A DNA stretch of 34,755 nucleotides from an uncultured Granulosicoccaceae bacterium (GTDB lineage: Bacteria > Pseudomonadota > Gammaproteobacteria > Granulosicoccales > Granulosicoccaceae): contig CALHOI010000052.1 of assembly GCA_938035525.1 (NCBI GenBank), forward strand, positions 1-34,755, in the 5' to 3' direction. The position numbers and the translations under genes are program-made. Numbering within the stretch: position 1 is the first letter of the stretch; each line of letters opens with the position of its first letter. Shown piece after piece: positions 18,049-27,412 of this stretch. The notes under the pieces were generated by a model, which saw only the letters and a list, made by a program, of their open reading frames with translations, searched no databases and had not been told where the DNA came from.

Positions 18049-18621
18049 TCAAGTATCAAGCGGTTTTGCGTTTTGCAAGATGGCATATAGTTCTGGTCGG
18101 TGCTCGGCAACCTCTTCGTCAACCAATCCCTCCAGCGAATGTGGAAACTTTAACCATTGATCAGTTTCGTGCAAATAGTAGTCAGGCACTCTGTCAGTTT
18201 TGTTACGCGACGGTTTGTAATATGGCACGGCCACCCTGATATCGCTGGGAATATTGCGACGCAGCAGCACATTTAATCTGTTAATGACAGCTTCAATACT
18301 GCGACCTGTGTCGTAAACATCGTCGACGATCAACAGCGAATCCTCAGCAGACATTTTTTTTATCAAGTAGCTCAGACTGAACACCTCGACTTCACTGGCC
18401 TGCTTATCGATACTGTGATAAGACGAGGTTCGAATGGCAATATGGTCGGTATGAATTCCGCGATAAGCAAGTAACTCCTGCATCGCAATTCCCATAGGCG
18501 CACCACCGCGCCAAATCGCCACAATAAAGGTGGGGCGAAACCCGCTGCGATAAACCTCAGCAGCCAACTGGAATGAGTCCTCCAGAAGTTGCTGCGCATC
18601 TATATAGATTTTTTCAGACAT
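18049..18621 (-). CDS. Phosphoribosyltransferase-family protein (paralogue A)
   Basis: A 190-residue cytoplasmic protein of the type I phosphoribosyltransferase fold. The PRPP loop is clear as LIVDDVYDTGRS at residues 97-108, and the FRPTFIVAIWRGG segment near residues 28-40 is the usual early strand and loop. Such proteins transfer ribose-phosphate to purines or related bases; this branch resembles hypoxanthine/xanthine-type enzymes, but the base is not predictable. It aligns without gaps over its first half with the divergent gene at 18711, and the two start codons are 89 bp apart. No strong ribosome-binding site precedes the ATG. Confidence 0.87.
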   Translation of the reverse strand: MSEKIYIDAQQLLEDSFQLAAEVYRSGFRPTFIVAIWRGGAPMGIAMQELLAYRGIHTDHIAIRTSSYHSIDKQASEVEVFSLSYLIKKMSAEDSLLIVDDVYDTGRSIEAVINRLNVLLRRNIPSDIRVAVPYYKPSRNKTDRVPDYYLHETDQWLKFPHSLEGLVDEEVAEHRPELYAILQNAKPLDT

Positions 18622-18710
18622 TATCGTGTTGCTTTTTTACACTGGGGCGGTGCACGCAAAGCATGCTGTGGAGTAAACTACAAATACTGCCACAACTTAC
18701 CCTCGCGCGC

Positions 18711-19292
18711 GTGACTCAAAAGCGTTATATCACCGAACAGGAACTCCTTGAAGACGCCTACCGACTCGGTGTGGATATCTTTAACAGTGGTTTCCGACCG
18801 ACTTTTATTGTGGGTCTGTGGCGAGGTGGCAGCAGCGTTGGCATCGCGGTGCAGGAATGCCTGCAATATTTGGGTGTTGAAACCGATCATATTTCTATTC
18901 GGACCTCCTACCGAGGTATGGCCAGTTACCAGCAAATGGTGGATAACCCAGAACAGGAAATTCGCGTGCATGGCACACAATATTTGCTTGAAACCCTGGT
19001 ACCCGAAGATGCCTTACTGATTGTTGACGATGTTTTCAGCTCTGGGTTAACCGCGAGCTCTGTGATCAAGCGGCTCTCCTCGCGCCTAAAACGCAACACG
19101 CCACACGACATCAGGCTTGCCACACCCTGGTACAAACCCACTTGTAATCGCACTGATCGCAAACCGGATTTCTTTTTGCATAAAACTGACGAATGGTTAG
19201 TTATGCCATACGAAATAGCCGGCCTGACCCAACAAGAAATTAGTGACCACAAGGCCTATTTGAAACCGATTCTGGACAAGCTCGATCAATGA
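18711..19292 (+). CDS. Phosphoribosyltransferase-family protein (paralogue B)
   Basis: A 193-residue paralogue of the divergent neighbour. The GTG at 18711 is chosen because VTQKRYITEQELLED then aligns exactly with the MSEKIYIDAQQLLED start of paralogue A. The longer open frame upstream runs through the other gene's start and is not conserved. The shared SGFRPTFIV-x-WRGG block and a PRPP loop DDVFSSGLT (about residues 106-114) are visible. In this loop the usual T-G-(K/R)-(S/T) has become S-G-L-T, which may alter PRPP binding. Its last codons overlap the next gene by 4 bp (ATGA), so translational coupling to the DUF368 membrane protein is expected. The exact substrate is unknown. Confidence 0.85.
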   Translation: MTQKRYITEQELLEDAYRLGVDIFNSGFRPTFIVGLWRGGSSVGIAVQECLQYLGVETDHISIRTSYRGMASYQQMVDNPEQEIRVHGTQYLLETLVPEDALLIVDDVFSSGLTASSVIKRLSSRLKRNTPHDIRLATPWYKPTCNRTDRKPDFFLHKTDEWLVMPYEIAGLTQQEISDHKAYLKPILDKLDQ

Positions 19293-20209
19293 CAACAGAT
19301 TTAAGTGTTTTTTTAAAAGGTGTGGCAATGGGAGCGGCCAATGTTATACCCGGCGTTTCCGGTGGCACCATTGCACTGATTACGGGTATCTATGAGCGAC
19401 TCATTAATGCCATAAAAGCCTGCGACCTCACGGCCATTAAATTATTTTTATCACGCGATTTCAAAGCACTGTGGCAGCACATAGATGGTCGGTTTCTGGC
19501 AGCTATTGGTCTGGGTGTTATTGTCAGCATTGTTACGCTGGCAAAACTATTCGAATTTTTACTCGAATCGCACGAGCGCTACACCATGGCGTTTTTTTTC
19601 GGGCTAATCCTATTGTCACTGTATTACGTCGCCAAACGCATCACCCATTGGTCCCCCAGCGTCATTGCATCACTCATTGTTGGTTCCGTTATTGCCATAG
19701 GTATCGCCTTGCTTGCACCTGCCAATGAAAACAATTCGTTTTTTTATGTGTTCCTGTGCGGCGTTATCGCCATCAGTAGCATGATCTTGCCGGGGCTCTC
19801 GGGTTCCTTCGTGTTAATCATCATGGGTAACTACGCATTGGTACTGGGCGCAATCAGTTCGTTCTCGTTAGACATTTTGCTGCCTCTGGCATTGGGGTGC
19901 GCGGTCGGGCTGGTGTTGTTTTCACATGTGATCGCCTGGATATTCAAACATTTCGAAAACCAGACACTGGCTCTAATGACGGGCTTTGTACTGGGGTCTC
20001 TGGTGGTCATTTGGCCATGGAAAACAGCTGTCATGCAAACCATTCAGCGCGCCGAGAAACCGCCCAAAGAAGTAGTAGCAAGCTACCAATGGTTTATGCC
20101 TGATATGGCCAGTGCCAGCACCTGGATATGCGCGGGACTCATGGTCGCTGGGGCCATCAGTATTTATTTGATGGAACGATTCGCCGCGGACGCGCCAGCA
20201 AAAAGCTAA
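19289..20209 (+). CDS. DUF368/PopT-type polyprenyl-phosphate translocase
   Basis: A 306-residue inner-membrane protein with about eight to ten hydrophobic helices. The N-terminal signature GAANVIPGVSGGTIALITG (about residues 15-33) and a second related block MILPGLSGSFVLIIMG near residue 165 are hallmarks of DUF368. Members of this family (PopT) recycle undecaprenyl phosphate across the cytoplasmic membrane, returning the lipid carrier for cell-envelope synthesis. The length matches the family. The ATG lies within the last codon and stop of the phosphoribosyltransferase gene, so the two are probably made together. A hairpin with a short T-run follows the stop codon. Confidence 0.9.
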   Translation: MTTDLSVFLKGVAMGAANVIPGVSGGTIALITGIYERLINAIKACDLTAIKLFLSRDFKALWQHIDGRFLAAIGLGVIVSIVTLAKLFEFLLESHERYTMAFFFGLILLSLYYVAKRITHWSPSVIASLIVGSVIAIGIALLAPANENNSFFYVFLCGVIAISSMILPGLSGSFVLIIMGNYALVLGAISSFSLDILLPLALGCAVGLVLFSHVIAWIFKHFENQTLALMTGFVLGSLVVIWPWKTAVMQTIQRAEKPPKEVVASYQWFMPDMASASTWICAGLMVAGAISIYLMERFAADAPAKS

Positions 20210-20211
20210 AT

Positions 20212-20241
20212 AACTGCCTCATTATGCTGGGGCAGTTTTAT
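20212..20241 (+). terminator. Intrinsic terminator between convergent genes
   Basis: AACTGCCTC (20212-20220) pairs with GGGGCAGTT (20229-20237), with one G-T wobble, around an 8-base loop. A TTTTATAA tail follows on the plus strand. It starts 2 bases after the DUF368 stop codon and lies 13 bases from the end of the convergent beta-helix gene, so it may serve both strands, although the minus-strand tail is less T-rich. Confidence 0.7.
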
Positions 20242-20250
20242 AACGATAAC

Positions 20251-22386
20251 TTAGTTGCCAACTGATATTGATAAGTCATCCAATGACATCGATGTACGCT
20301 GGTTCCAGTGCCTGACGCGTAACTCAACAGATTGACTACCAGCGGGGCTTGTTGTTTCAAGCTCGGGCAAGCCCACAAAATCTTGCACAGTTGAACGCTG
20401 GGCATCTGCTATGTTTTTACAATGCTCGTTTAGCTGATTGCCAGAACCATCGCGAAAGACCAGACACCACTGCCCCACCGGGTTGTTGACCCAGCCAGTG
20501 GCAACAACTGATCGCCCACTGCTTGTGCTCAGTGCACTGCTGGTTAACTCAACGTTTGCCCCTTCGCAGGTGGCACCACCTAAGGACAATTGCACGGCGC
20601 ATTGACCAAAACGCGAGCCCGAACCACAACGTCGCTGTACCGAGCTATCTGATGAGCAATTTACAACGCTTCTATAGCGACCACCCAAATCGCTTGTATT
20701 CTCAAAGCTACTGAAATGTTGCGTGTCAATGGCCAGATTACCCGATTCGGACGCACCACTCAGATTGTCGGCCGATGTGTTGTTTAGCAAGCTATTGCCG
20801 CGTACCTGGACATTGTTTATACCACTGCTGCTGTTTTGCAATATGCCAAAACCATCGTGATTAAGTATTCGGTTGTTACTTATAAGCACGTTAGCCACCG
20901 ACTGATTATTAGGCAGGCCAAGTTCAATTCCACTGATGCCAGTGCGGAACGTATTTTGTACAAAACAATTTTCGCAAAAACCATCTCTCAACACGTTGTC
21001 GCGCACGGTTAAGTTGGATGCTTGCGCAATATAAAGTTGTCCGCCACCGGTAAAGCCACTACCAAACCGAGGCGCTACAGCCCATTGACCACGCCGATGA
21101 TTGCGAATAAACACATTATTGGACACGATATTTGATTCTGGAGATTGCCCGGTTAAGCCCAGCAAGGCGAGCCCGTTGGTTTGGTTGTCACTGAACGTTG
21201 AGTTGCTTATTCGAATGTTGCGTGACGCATCCCCACTGTGCCCAATGTACATACCAAGCACACCGGAATTGTGTAAGGAACTTCGCTCGAAAGTAAAACC
21301 GTTGGTGGCCTGCACATAAAACGCATAGCCTTTGCCATGAGCGATATGCGTGTTATTAAAACTGATGTTTGCCGAACGCTTAATATGCACCATACGCGCG
21401 CAGTTTTCCTGGACCTGGCAACCAGCGACTTGTTGATCGTCATCCAGGTACAAATTAACAAAGCTCACGTTGGATGAGCTGTTCATGTCCAGCAAACTGC
21501 ATTGCCGCTGCGAATCACGGCGCAATAGGCGATGACCGTGGCCATTGATCGTCAGGTTTGACAGATTGTTTAGCTGAAGCAACGCAACACCATTAGAACA
21601 GCAGTTGTTATCACAAGTGATGCTGTTCGCTAAATCGATTTGACGGTATGCATTGGCGTTATTAATACAATCGCGCAACGAGCTCACGTTTCGCACAATA
21701 CAATTGTCTGCACCCTGAACTAACTCATTGTGTTGCATTTCTTGTTGCACTTCTTGTTGCAGTACGGTATTAGTATTGGTGCTGGATGAATCGTCATTGT
21801 TGGCTACTACAACGTCATCCGTCACCTCAGCGTTGATATTTTCAGTCTCTGGTGGCTGCGGCGGCAACACGGTATCGCTCTGCCCTGCCGGATACACGCG
21901 TTTTATCGGCAAGCTAAAATTGTTTGTGGATAGGCTCAGCACAACCGGTTCGGATAAGCGGCCAATGCTATCGACTGAGCGCAACTCGTAGTTGTATTGC
22001 TGTGATGCAGATAAGTTGGGTTGAAACAAGCTGCGCGCATCCAGCACACCTAGAAGCTCACCGTTACGTTTTACTTGCATTCGATTAGCAACGCCCGACT
22101 CTGCCGACGCACTCGGTGTCCAGAATAATTCCGCTGCGGAGGATGAGTAAATCAGCGCACTGACATTCGATGGTGGGGTAAGCGATTGCGCATGCGCTAC
22201 GTTTAACGCGCCCAGAGCAAACAGATGTAGAAATGCAAGATTAAGATTGATCAGGCCAGCTTTTGCACAACCTGTGCGAAACGAACAAGGTACTCGAATT
22301 AGTTTTGTACAAAAAAAGAACAGAGAAAAACAAAGTTGTGTAAACATGTTTGATGCGCGATCATAAAGTCGCGCAAACAATGACAT
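20251..22386 (-). CDS. Secreted right-handed parallel beta-helix repeat protein
   Basis: A 711-residue protein predicted to be exported; the hydrophobic stretch INLNLAFLHLFALGALNV ends in AHA before residue 67. The preceding 45 residues hold a second hydrophobic patch, so the true start may be downstream. A fibronectin III-like segment (about 70-155) is followed by a Ser/Thr/Gln-rich linker. A long beta-helix region (about 245-580) then carries repeated N-x-(I/V) rungs such as NLTINGHGHRLL, NISFNNTHIAHG and NVLISNNRIL. The C-terminal 100 residues look like a separate beta domain. Numerous Cys residues suit a periplasmic or surface location. Beta-helix proteins of this type bind or cleave polysaccharides; no catalytic set is evident, so enzyme activity is uncertain. 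It is 20 bp downstream of the Bcr/CflA gene on the same strand. Confidence 0.82.
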   Translation of the reverse strand: MSLFARLYDRASNMFTQLCFSLFFFCTKLIRVPCSFRTGCAKAGLINLNLAFLHLFALGALNVAHAQSLTPPSNVSALIYSSSAAELFWTPSASAESGVANRMQVKRNGELLGVLDARSLFQPNLSASQQYNYELRSVDSIGRLSEPVVLSLSTNNFSLPIKRVYPAGQSDTVLPPQPPETENINAEVTDDVVVANNDDSSSTNTNTVLQQEVQQEMQHNELVQGADNCIVRNVSSLRDCINNANAYRQIDLANSITCDNNCCSNGVALLQLNNLSNLTINGHGHRLLRRDSQRQCSLLDMNSSSNVSFVNLYLDDDQQVAGCQVQENCARMVHIKRSANISFNNTHIAHGKGYAFYVQATNGFTFERSSLHNSGVLGMYIGHSGDASRNIRISNSTFSDNQTNGLALLGLTGQSPESNIVSNNVFIRNHRRGQWAVAPRFGSGFTGGGQLYIAQASNLTVRDNVLRDGFCENCFVQNTFRTGISGIELGLPNNQSVANVLISNNRILNHDGFGILQNSSSGINNVQVRGNSLLNNTSADNLSGASESGNLAIDTQHFSSFENTSDLGGRYRSVVNCSSDSSVQRRCGSGSRFGQCAVQLSLGGATCEGANVELTSSALSTSSGRSVVATGWVNNPVGQWCLVFRDGSGNQLNEHCKNIADAQRSTVQDFVGLPELETTSPAGSQSVELRVRHWNQRTSMSLDDLSISVGN

Positions 22387-22406
22387 TATTTTGACTTTCT
22401 GGCAAG

Positions 22407-23627
22407 TTAACGTTGTTGCCGTCTAATCCAAATTACCAACATTACAGCCAAGCCGGTCAACGCAATGGTCACCGTCGCCATGGGCTTAGCCGTTCCATCA
22501 TGCAGCACGCTGACTGCCACACCAGACAGCGCCGCGGTACTTTGCTCCAAACCGCTCAGCATCGCAGAAGCAGAACCTGCTTGCGTTTTGATTGAACGCA
22601 GTGCGCGACTGGGCGCAACGGCAAACATCGGGCCCATACCAAATGTCATGACCGAATACGCTGCCACCAGTGACACCGCTGTTAGCACGTCGGTGAGAAT
22701 AAATAGCACTAACAAGGTGGCGCCGATTAACATGAAAAACAAACCAGCTCCCAACAACCGCCCTGCCGGCCAACGATCAGCCAGCTGAGATGCCACCATG
22801 CTGCCCAGAAAAAAGCTGACCACAATAGCGGCCTGATGAAAACCGAAATGTTGCACGGGCACGCCAAGATACGTAATCAGCACAAATGGCGCAGCGGTAA
22901 CAAACACAAAGACCAGGCCCAGCGTGACACCCAACAGCAAGGTATGGGATAAAAACTCCTCGTTACGCAATAAAGCAGCATAGTTACTCAACACCCGAGG
23001 CACTTTTAGCGCGTGAACATCTGGCTTGGTTGATTCGGGTAAGTACCAGTACACAACAATAGCCGCAACAATAGCCATGCCGGCAATAACATAGAAGCTG
23101 CTTTCCCAGCCAAAGGCGACATGCAAATAACCACCAATAATGGGTGCCACAGCTGGCGCGATCGCGATAACCATACCCAATAAAGCCAGAGCCTTGACTT
23201 GTTCTTTTTCGTTGTACAAGTCTTTTATAATTGCCAAACCGACCACGGCCTCTGCTGCCGCCACCAGCCCCAGCAGCACCCGCGCAGCAATAAGTTGGTT
23301 GATTGTCTGCGCCATAACACACAACAAACACCCAACCACCACAGCCGACAATGAACACAACAAAACGGGCCGACGGCCAAAGCGATCAGACAAAGGTCCA
23401 TGGATTAACTGAGCCAAACCAAACGCCAGCAAATTTAAACTGATGGTGAGTTTGACGCGTGTTGGTGTGGTGTTAAATTCGTCCGCCAGATCTGGCAAAC
23501 TGGGGGCATACATGTCGGTTGACATGATGCTGACACTGGACGCCAACACCAGAATAGTCACCACCAGTCCCAGATTTGGTCTGTTTGTTTGATCAGGTGC
23601 CGACGCTCTTTGATCAGCTAATGACAT
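22407..23627 (-). CDS. Bcr/CflA-family multidrug efflux MFS transporter
   Basis: A 406-residue inner-membrane protein with about twelve hydrophobic helices. The N-terminal block STDMYAPSLPDLADEF is diagnostic of the Bcr/CflA branch of the DHA1 drug:H+ antiporters. The loop 2-3 motif GPLSDRFGRRPVLL is the general MFS motif A, and APAVAPIIGGYL matches motif C of drug exporters. The family exports antibiotics such as bicyclomycin, chloramphenicol or sulfonamides; the substrate here is not predictable. The ATG at 23627 is 63 bp from the divergent glycosylase gene. Confidence 0.93.
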   Translation of the reverse strand: MSLADQRASAPDQTNRPNLGLVVTILVLASSVSIMSTDMYAPSLPDLADEFNTTPTRVKLTISLNLLAFGLAQLIHGPLSDRFGRRPVLLCSLSAVVVGCLLCVMAQTINQLIAARVLLGLVAAAEAVVGLAIIKDLYNEKEQVKALALLGMVIAIAPAVAPIIGGYLHVAFGWESSFYVIAGMAIVAAIVVYWYLPESTKPDVHALKVPRVLSNYAALLRNEEFLSHTLLLGVTLGLVFVFVTAAPFVLITYLGVPVQHFGFHQAAIVVSFFLGSMVASQLADRWPAGRLLGAGLFFMLIGATLLVLFILTDVLTAVSLVAAYSVMTFGMGPMFAVAPSRALRSIKTQAGSASAMLSGLEQSTAALSGVAVSVLHDGTAKPMATVTIALTGLAVMLVIWIRRQQR

Positions 23628-23690
23628 GTGCCAGTGGTATTTCCCTAACGGCTAAACGCGAAACGCGAATTGGAACATATCTACCCGACA

Positions 23691-24236
23691 ATGTCTGTGC
23701 AATCTTTTAATGCTGTTTGCGATGAGCGCACCCATACGCTAATACTGGGTAGCATGCCCGGTGTGGCATCACTGGATGCGGTGGAGTACTACGCACACAA
23801 ACGCAATGCTTTCTGGCCAATCATGCTTGCCATGCTGGACAACGTTACGCCTGATTATTCACTGACTGAGGCTTTGCCTTATACAGAGCGAATGAAAAAA
23901 TTACTCAGCCATGGGGTTGGTTTGTGGGATGTCATTGCCAGCTGTGAACGTTCTGGCAGCCTGGACTCTGCAATTAAATCGCAATCCGTTAAATTAAATG
24001 ACTTTCAAGGTCTGTTTCAGCGTTATCCAGCGATAAAATCGGTTGGCTTTAATGGTAAAACAGCGCAACGTTTGTTTAACCGCCATATGCTGCCAAAGCT
24101 TGAACAGGCAGACGCTATTCGATGGGTTAACTTACCCTCAAGCAGCCCGGCTATGGCAAGCTTAAGCTTGCCGCAAAAATCAGCTATCTGGACGGAAGCG
24201 ATTAACCTGAAATCGCAATCGCCAGCCAAGCAATAA
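23691..24236 (+). CDS. DNA-deoxyinosine/uracil-DNA glycosylase family protein (family 6 type)
   Basis: A 181-residue member of the uracil-DNA glycosylase superfamily in the branch annotated as DNA-deoxyinosine glycosylase (hypoxanthine-DNA glycosylase). Visible blocks are LILGSMPGVASL (about residues 17-28), then YYAHKRNAFWPIM, GVGLWDVIASCERSGSLDS, and the late motif LPSSSPAMAS, which corresponds to the S-T/S-SPA motif. Such enzymes remove deaminated bases in base excision repair. The ATG at 23691 is chosen over an upstream in-frame TTG at 23670 because family members begin close to the SF-x-V segment. Its last 57 bp overlap the 3' end of the convergent MATE gene. Confidence 0.9.
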   Translation: MSVQSFNAVCDERTHTLILGSMPGVASLDAVEYYAHKRNAFWPIMLAMLDNVTPDYSLTEALPYTERMKKLLSHGVGLWDVIASCERSGSLDSAIKSQSVKLNDFQGLFQRYPAIKSVGFNGKTAQRLFNRHMLPKLEQADAIRWVNLPSSSPAMASLSLPQKSAIWTEAINLKSQSPAKQ

Positions 24237-25526
24237 GGCCGACACAGTTAAACCAATCACCAGGCCGGCCCACAAACCATGCACACCCCAGCCACCATGG
24301 TGAGCCAACCAGTAACCGATGCCAAACGCGATCATCCAATACGCAAATAAATTAATCAGCATGGGTATTTTGGTGTCTTTAAATCCGCGAAGCATGCCAA
24401 GCAAGGTGGCTTGCATACCATCGGATAATTGAAAAAACACGGCAATCAGCAATAACTGCGCAGCAAGTGATCTGACCGCCATATCGTTTGTGTACAGTGC
24501 TGTAATTTGATGACGAAACAACAACAGCAAGATGGCTGTTATGAGCGTCATGGCAATGGTCAGCAGCACGCCACTGAACACGCGAAGTCGCACCGATTCG
24601 GCCTGACCGCGGCCATGCACTCGACCGATTCGCGCCGTTAACGCAAATGACAGCCCGAGAGGTAACATGTAACAGAATGCGGTTGCTCCAATAGCAATAA
24701 AATGAGCACTGGCCGGAAGCGTGCCCAGCACGCCCGATTGATACGCTGTTGCCGTGAACAAACCCGCTTCAAAAACCAGCGCGAAAAATATGGGCAGTGA
24801 CAGCATCAGCATTGGCTTAATGTGTTGCCATTTTGGGTAATCTACGCGAGCAAACAAATTATAACGACTAAACGACTCGCCTCTTAGCAAGTGCAATAGC
24901 GCTAAGGCCATGCACACAGTGACTGCAGATGTGGCCAAGCCTATGCCAAACAAACCAAGCTTTGGAAAGCCAAATAAACCCAAGCCTACCGTTAGATCAA
25001 CAACAATGTTAACCAGCAATCCGAATAATTGGACCCACAAAACCGGGCGAGTCAGATTGGTGGCCTCGCACACATTTCGCGCAGCCATAACGATGGCCAA
25101 TGCCGGCATACTCCAGCACACCGCTAATAAATAGTCTGCAATGAGCGGATGTAATTCGGGTGCAAGCGCCGTTGATGCCAGATTGGCACGTATCAATAAA
25201 ATGAGCGCACTGCCCAGTGCACCGGCGATAACACCCAGCCACAAGCCCTGCCGAAACACTTCCCCAACCACATTGCGACGACGATGTCCAATGAGCTCTG
25301 ATAAGGTTGGCGATAGACCTGCCATCAATCCCACACACAGCAAAGACACAAAAAACCAGATACCCGCGCCTATTCCACCAGCCGCTAATTCGGCTCTACC
25401 CAATCGACCCGCAACCACCGCGTCGACCAGACCATTACACATTTGCAGCAGCTGAGCACCAATTAATGGCGTCGCCATGATCAAGCAGCGCTTTAACTCA
25501 GCGCGCAGTGTGTGGGATTGAAACAA
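24180..25526 (-). CDS. MATE-family efflux transporter (NorM-like)
   Basis: A 448-residue inner-membrane antiporter with twelve predicted helices in two homologous halves. The first helix, ATPLIGAQLLQMCNGLVDAVVAGRLG, has the family's conserved P, Q, D and GRLG pattern. MATE proteins expel cationic drugs and metabolites in exchange for Na+ or H+. The start is uncertain: the TTG at 25526 keeps the full amphipathic leader (LRAELKRCL) and lies 14 bp after the cobT stop, whereas an ATG at 25478 would cut into it. A 10-bp perfect palindrome (GCAGCGCTGC, 25532-25541) occupies the junction with cobT. The close spacing suggests cotranscription with the second cobS/cobT pair. The 3' end overlaps the convergent glycosylase gene. 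Confidence 0.92.
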   Translation of the reverse strand: MFQSHTLRAELKRCLIMATPLIGAQLLQMCNGLVDAVVAGRLGRAELAAGGIGAGIWFFVSLLCVGLMAGLSPTLSELIGHRRRNVVGEVFRQGLWLGVIAGALGSALILLIRANLASTALAPELHPLIADYLLAVCWSMPALAIVMAARNVCEATNLTRPVLWVQLFGLLVNIVVDLTVGLGLFGFPKLGLFGIGLATSAVTVCMALALLHLLRGESFSRYNLFARVDYPKWQHIKPMLMLSLPIFFALVFEAGLFTATAYQSGVLGTLPASAHFIAIGATAFCYMLPLGLSFALTARIGRVHGRGQAESVRLRVFSGVLLTIAMTLITAILLLLFRHQITALYTNDMAVRSLAAQLLLIAVFFQLSDGMQATLLGMLRGFKDTKIPMLINLFAYWMIAFGIGYWLAHHGGWGVHGLWAGLVIGLTVSALLLGWRLRFQVNRFRPDS

Positions 25527-25540
25527 GAGGTGCAGCGCTG

Positions 25541-27412
25541 CTAATTTTCAGCAAACAACTCGACCAATTGTCGAGTCATGACATCAGCAAGCTGGGTAAC
25601 GTCGTGGATAGTGGTGGCACGTTGATAGTATTTGGTTACGTCATGCGCAATACCGATAGCAACCAGCTCTACCTCGTCTTGCCGCTCTATGGTCGATACC
25701 ACATGACGCAAATGCTTTTCGAGAAAACGTCCGGGGTTGGTTGACAAAGTTGAGTCATCGATTGGCGCACCATCCGATATCATCATCAGAATTTTTCGGT
25801 GTTCGGTGCGCTGCAACAACCGGCCGTATGCCCATTGCAGGGCCTCACCATCGATGTTTTCTTTTAACAGACCCTTGCGCATCATTAAACCAAGATTGCG
25901 TTTTGATTGTCTGTAAGGCATGTCGGCCGATTTATAAACGATATGACGCAGGTCGTTTAACCTGCCTGGGTTGGCCGGATACCCTGCCTCAACCCAGCGT
26001 TCGCGAGACTTACCGCCTTTCCAGGCAACGGTGGTAAAGCCAAGCACTTCGACTTTGACACCGCAGCGTTCCAGTGTCGATGCAAGAATATCGGCCGACA
26101 CCGCGGCGACTCTGATTGAACGACCGTGCATTGAGCCAGAGTTGTCCAGCAACAAAGTGACAACCGTATCCCGGAAATCAGTATCTCGCTCTTGTTTAAA
26201 CGTCAGTGGAGCCAGGGGTTCAGTCAGTACTCGCGTGAGTCGAGCACAGTCAAGCTGCCCTTCTTCCTGATCAAAGTCCCAACTACGTTGTTGCTGAGCC
26301 AACAATACACGTTGCAATCGATTGGCAAACCGGCCCACCAGTTTTTGTAAGTCACCAATCAGTTGATCAAGTTGTTCTCGTAATCGAACCAGTTCCTCGT
26401 TGGAGCAAATGTCAGCCGGGCGAACAACTTCATCGTAGTCGGTGCAATAAACGTGATAGTCGTTTTTCTCTCGCTCTGTTAAGGCTTGATCTTGAAGTCG
26501 GCTTTGCGCACCTGGCTGCTCAGATTGATCATCAGAGCCTTCATCCGGTTCGGCACCATCGCCAGTGTCTTCTGCTTCACCTTGTTGTTCTTCCCCACTG
26601 TCGGTGTCGCTGGAGTCGTCCATACCGATTTCGGTTTCATCCGTGTCACTGGCAGCATCCTGATCGGTGGGGTCTTGCTCATCGGTGTCTTCGCCTGCGT
26701 CGTCTTCATCGGGTGAGTCTGGATCGCCTTGTTCAATATTGAGTTTTCTGAGTAAATCACCAAAGGCTTTGGCATAGTCCGCCTGATGGTCCAAATCAAA
26801 TTTACTGGCATTAAAAGCTGGCTCGACATGTTCTGTTAACCACTCTCGCCACTCATTAAGTGCGGTATCGGCGGCCGCCGGTAAAGGACCACCGAGTCTT
26901 TCGCGCACATACAGTGACAAAGCGTGCTCAATGCCAACGCGCTGCACAGCATTGTCGATGACGTTATTCAGCTGATGGTTTATGGCACTGTTTAAAGCGG
27001 TGTAGCGCTGATCGAGGGCTGCGTTTAAATTGCTGGCTACGCCCTCGTATTGCGCAGCACCCAGTAATTCTATGCGCGTTTGCTCGGCCAGGGCAAAGCA
27101 ACGCTGTGAGGTATCGGTTTTGGGTTGCACTCGCCTGTGTAAGGAGGCATCGTGAAATTGTCGGTGCAAGGCTAGCGCATCGCTGCGGCCGCGAGTCTCG
27201 TTGCGCTGCTGCGCATCGGCATTGACCGGGAACGCCGGTAACGTTGCAGAACCAACATCGACGTCGTCGGCTTTTTCATCAAACGCTATGTTGATACCGG
27301 GGTCACGCGCTATGGCACGCGCGCACGCCGTCGTTGATTGTTTAAAATCAGTAGACTGCCGCTCGGCTTGTTTAGCCTGTTGCGCCGAGTTGGAGGCTTC
27401 TTCAGCTGGCAT
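25541..27412 (-). CDS. cobT: CobT-like cobaltochelatase subunit with VWA domain (pair 2)
   Basis: A 623-residue protein of the canonical CobT size and layout. The N-terminus has the [16 protein letters not shown] segment typical of CobT. A very acidic Asp/Glu-rich linker spans about residues 227-307. The conserved [12 protein letters not shown] block and [13 protein letters not shown] follow, and a C-terminal VWA domain has a complete MIDAS beginning at D423 (DNSGS), with GFTT and SDGAP. In aerobic cobalamin synthesis CobT forms a ring complex with CobS that drives CobN. The ATG at 27412 is chosen because it gives the family-like start [12 protein letters not shown]; it overlaps the cobS 3' end by 11 bp, indicating coupling. 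No cobN is present nearby, so calling it a cobaltochelatase subunit rests on similarity alone. Confidence 0.9.
   Translation of the reverse strand: MPAEEASNSAQQAKQAERQSTDFKQSTTACARAIARDPGINIAFDEKADDVDVGSATLPAFPVNADAQQRNETRGRSDALALHRQFHDASLHRRVQPKTDTSQRCFALAEQTRIELLGAAQYEGVASNLNAALDQRYTALNSAINHQLNNVIDNAVQRVGIEHALSLYVRERLGGPLPAAADTALNEWREWLTEHVEPAFNASKFDLDHQADYAKAFGDLLRKLNIEQGDPDSPDEDDAGEDTDEQDPTDQDAASDTDETEIGMDDSSDTDSGEEQQGEAEDTGDGAEPDEGSDDQSEQPGAQSRLQDQALTEREKNDYHVYCTDYDEVVRPADICSNEELVRLREQLDQLIGDLQKLVGRFANRLQRVLLAQQQRSWDFDQEEGQLDCARLTRVLTEPLAPLTFKQERDTDFRDTVVTLLLDNSGSMHGRSIRVAAVSADILASTLERCGVKVEVLGFTTVAWKGGKSRERWVEAGYPANPGRLNDLRHIVYKSADMPYRQSKRNLGLMMRKGLLKENIDGEALQWAYGRLLQRTEHRKILMMISDGAPIDDSTLSTNPGRFLEKHLRHVVSTIERQDEVELVAIGIAHDVTKYYQRATTIHDVTQLADVMTRQLVELFAEN

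Noticed and set aside
18573..18710. An upstream extension of phosphoribosyltransferase B
   Set aside because: It overlaps the start of the divergent paralogue, and the paralogue alignment begins exactly at the GTG at 18711.
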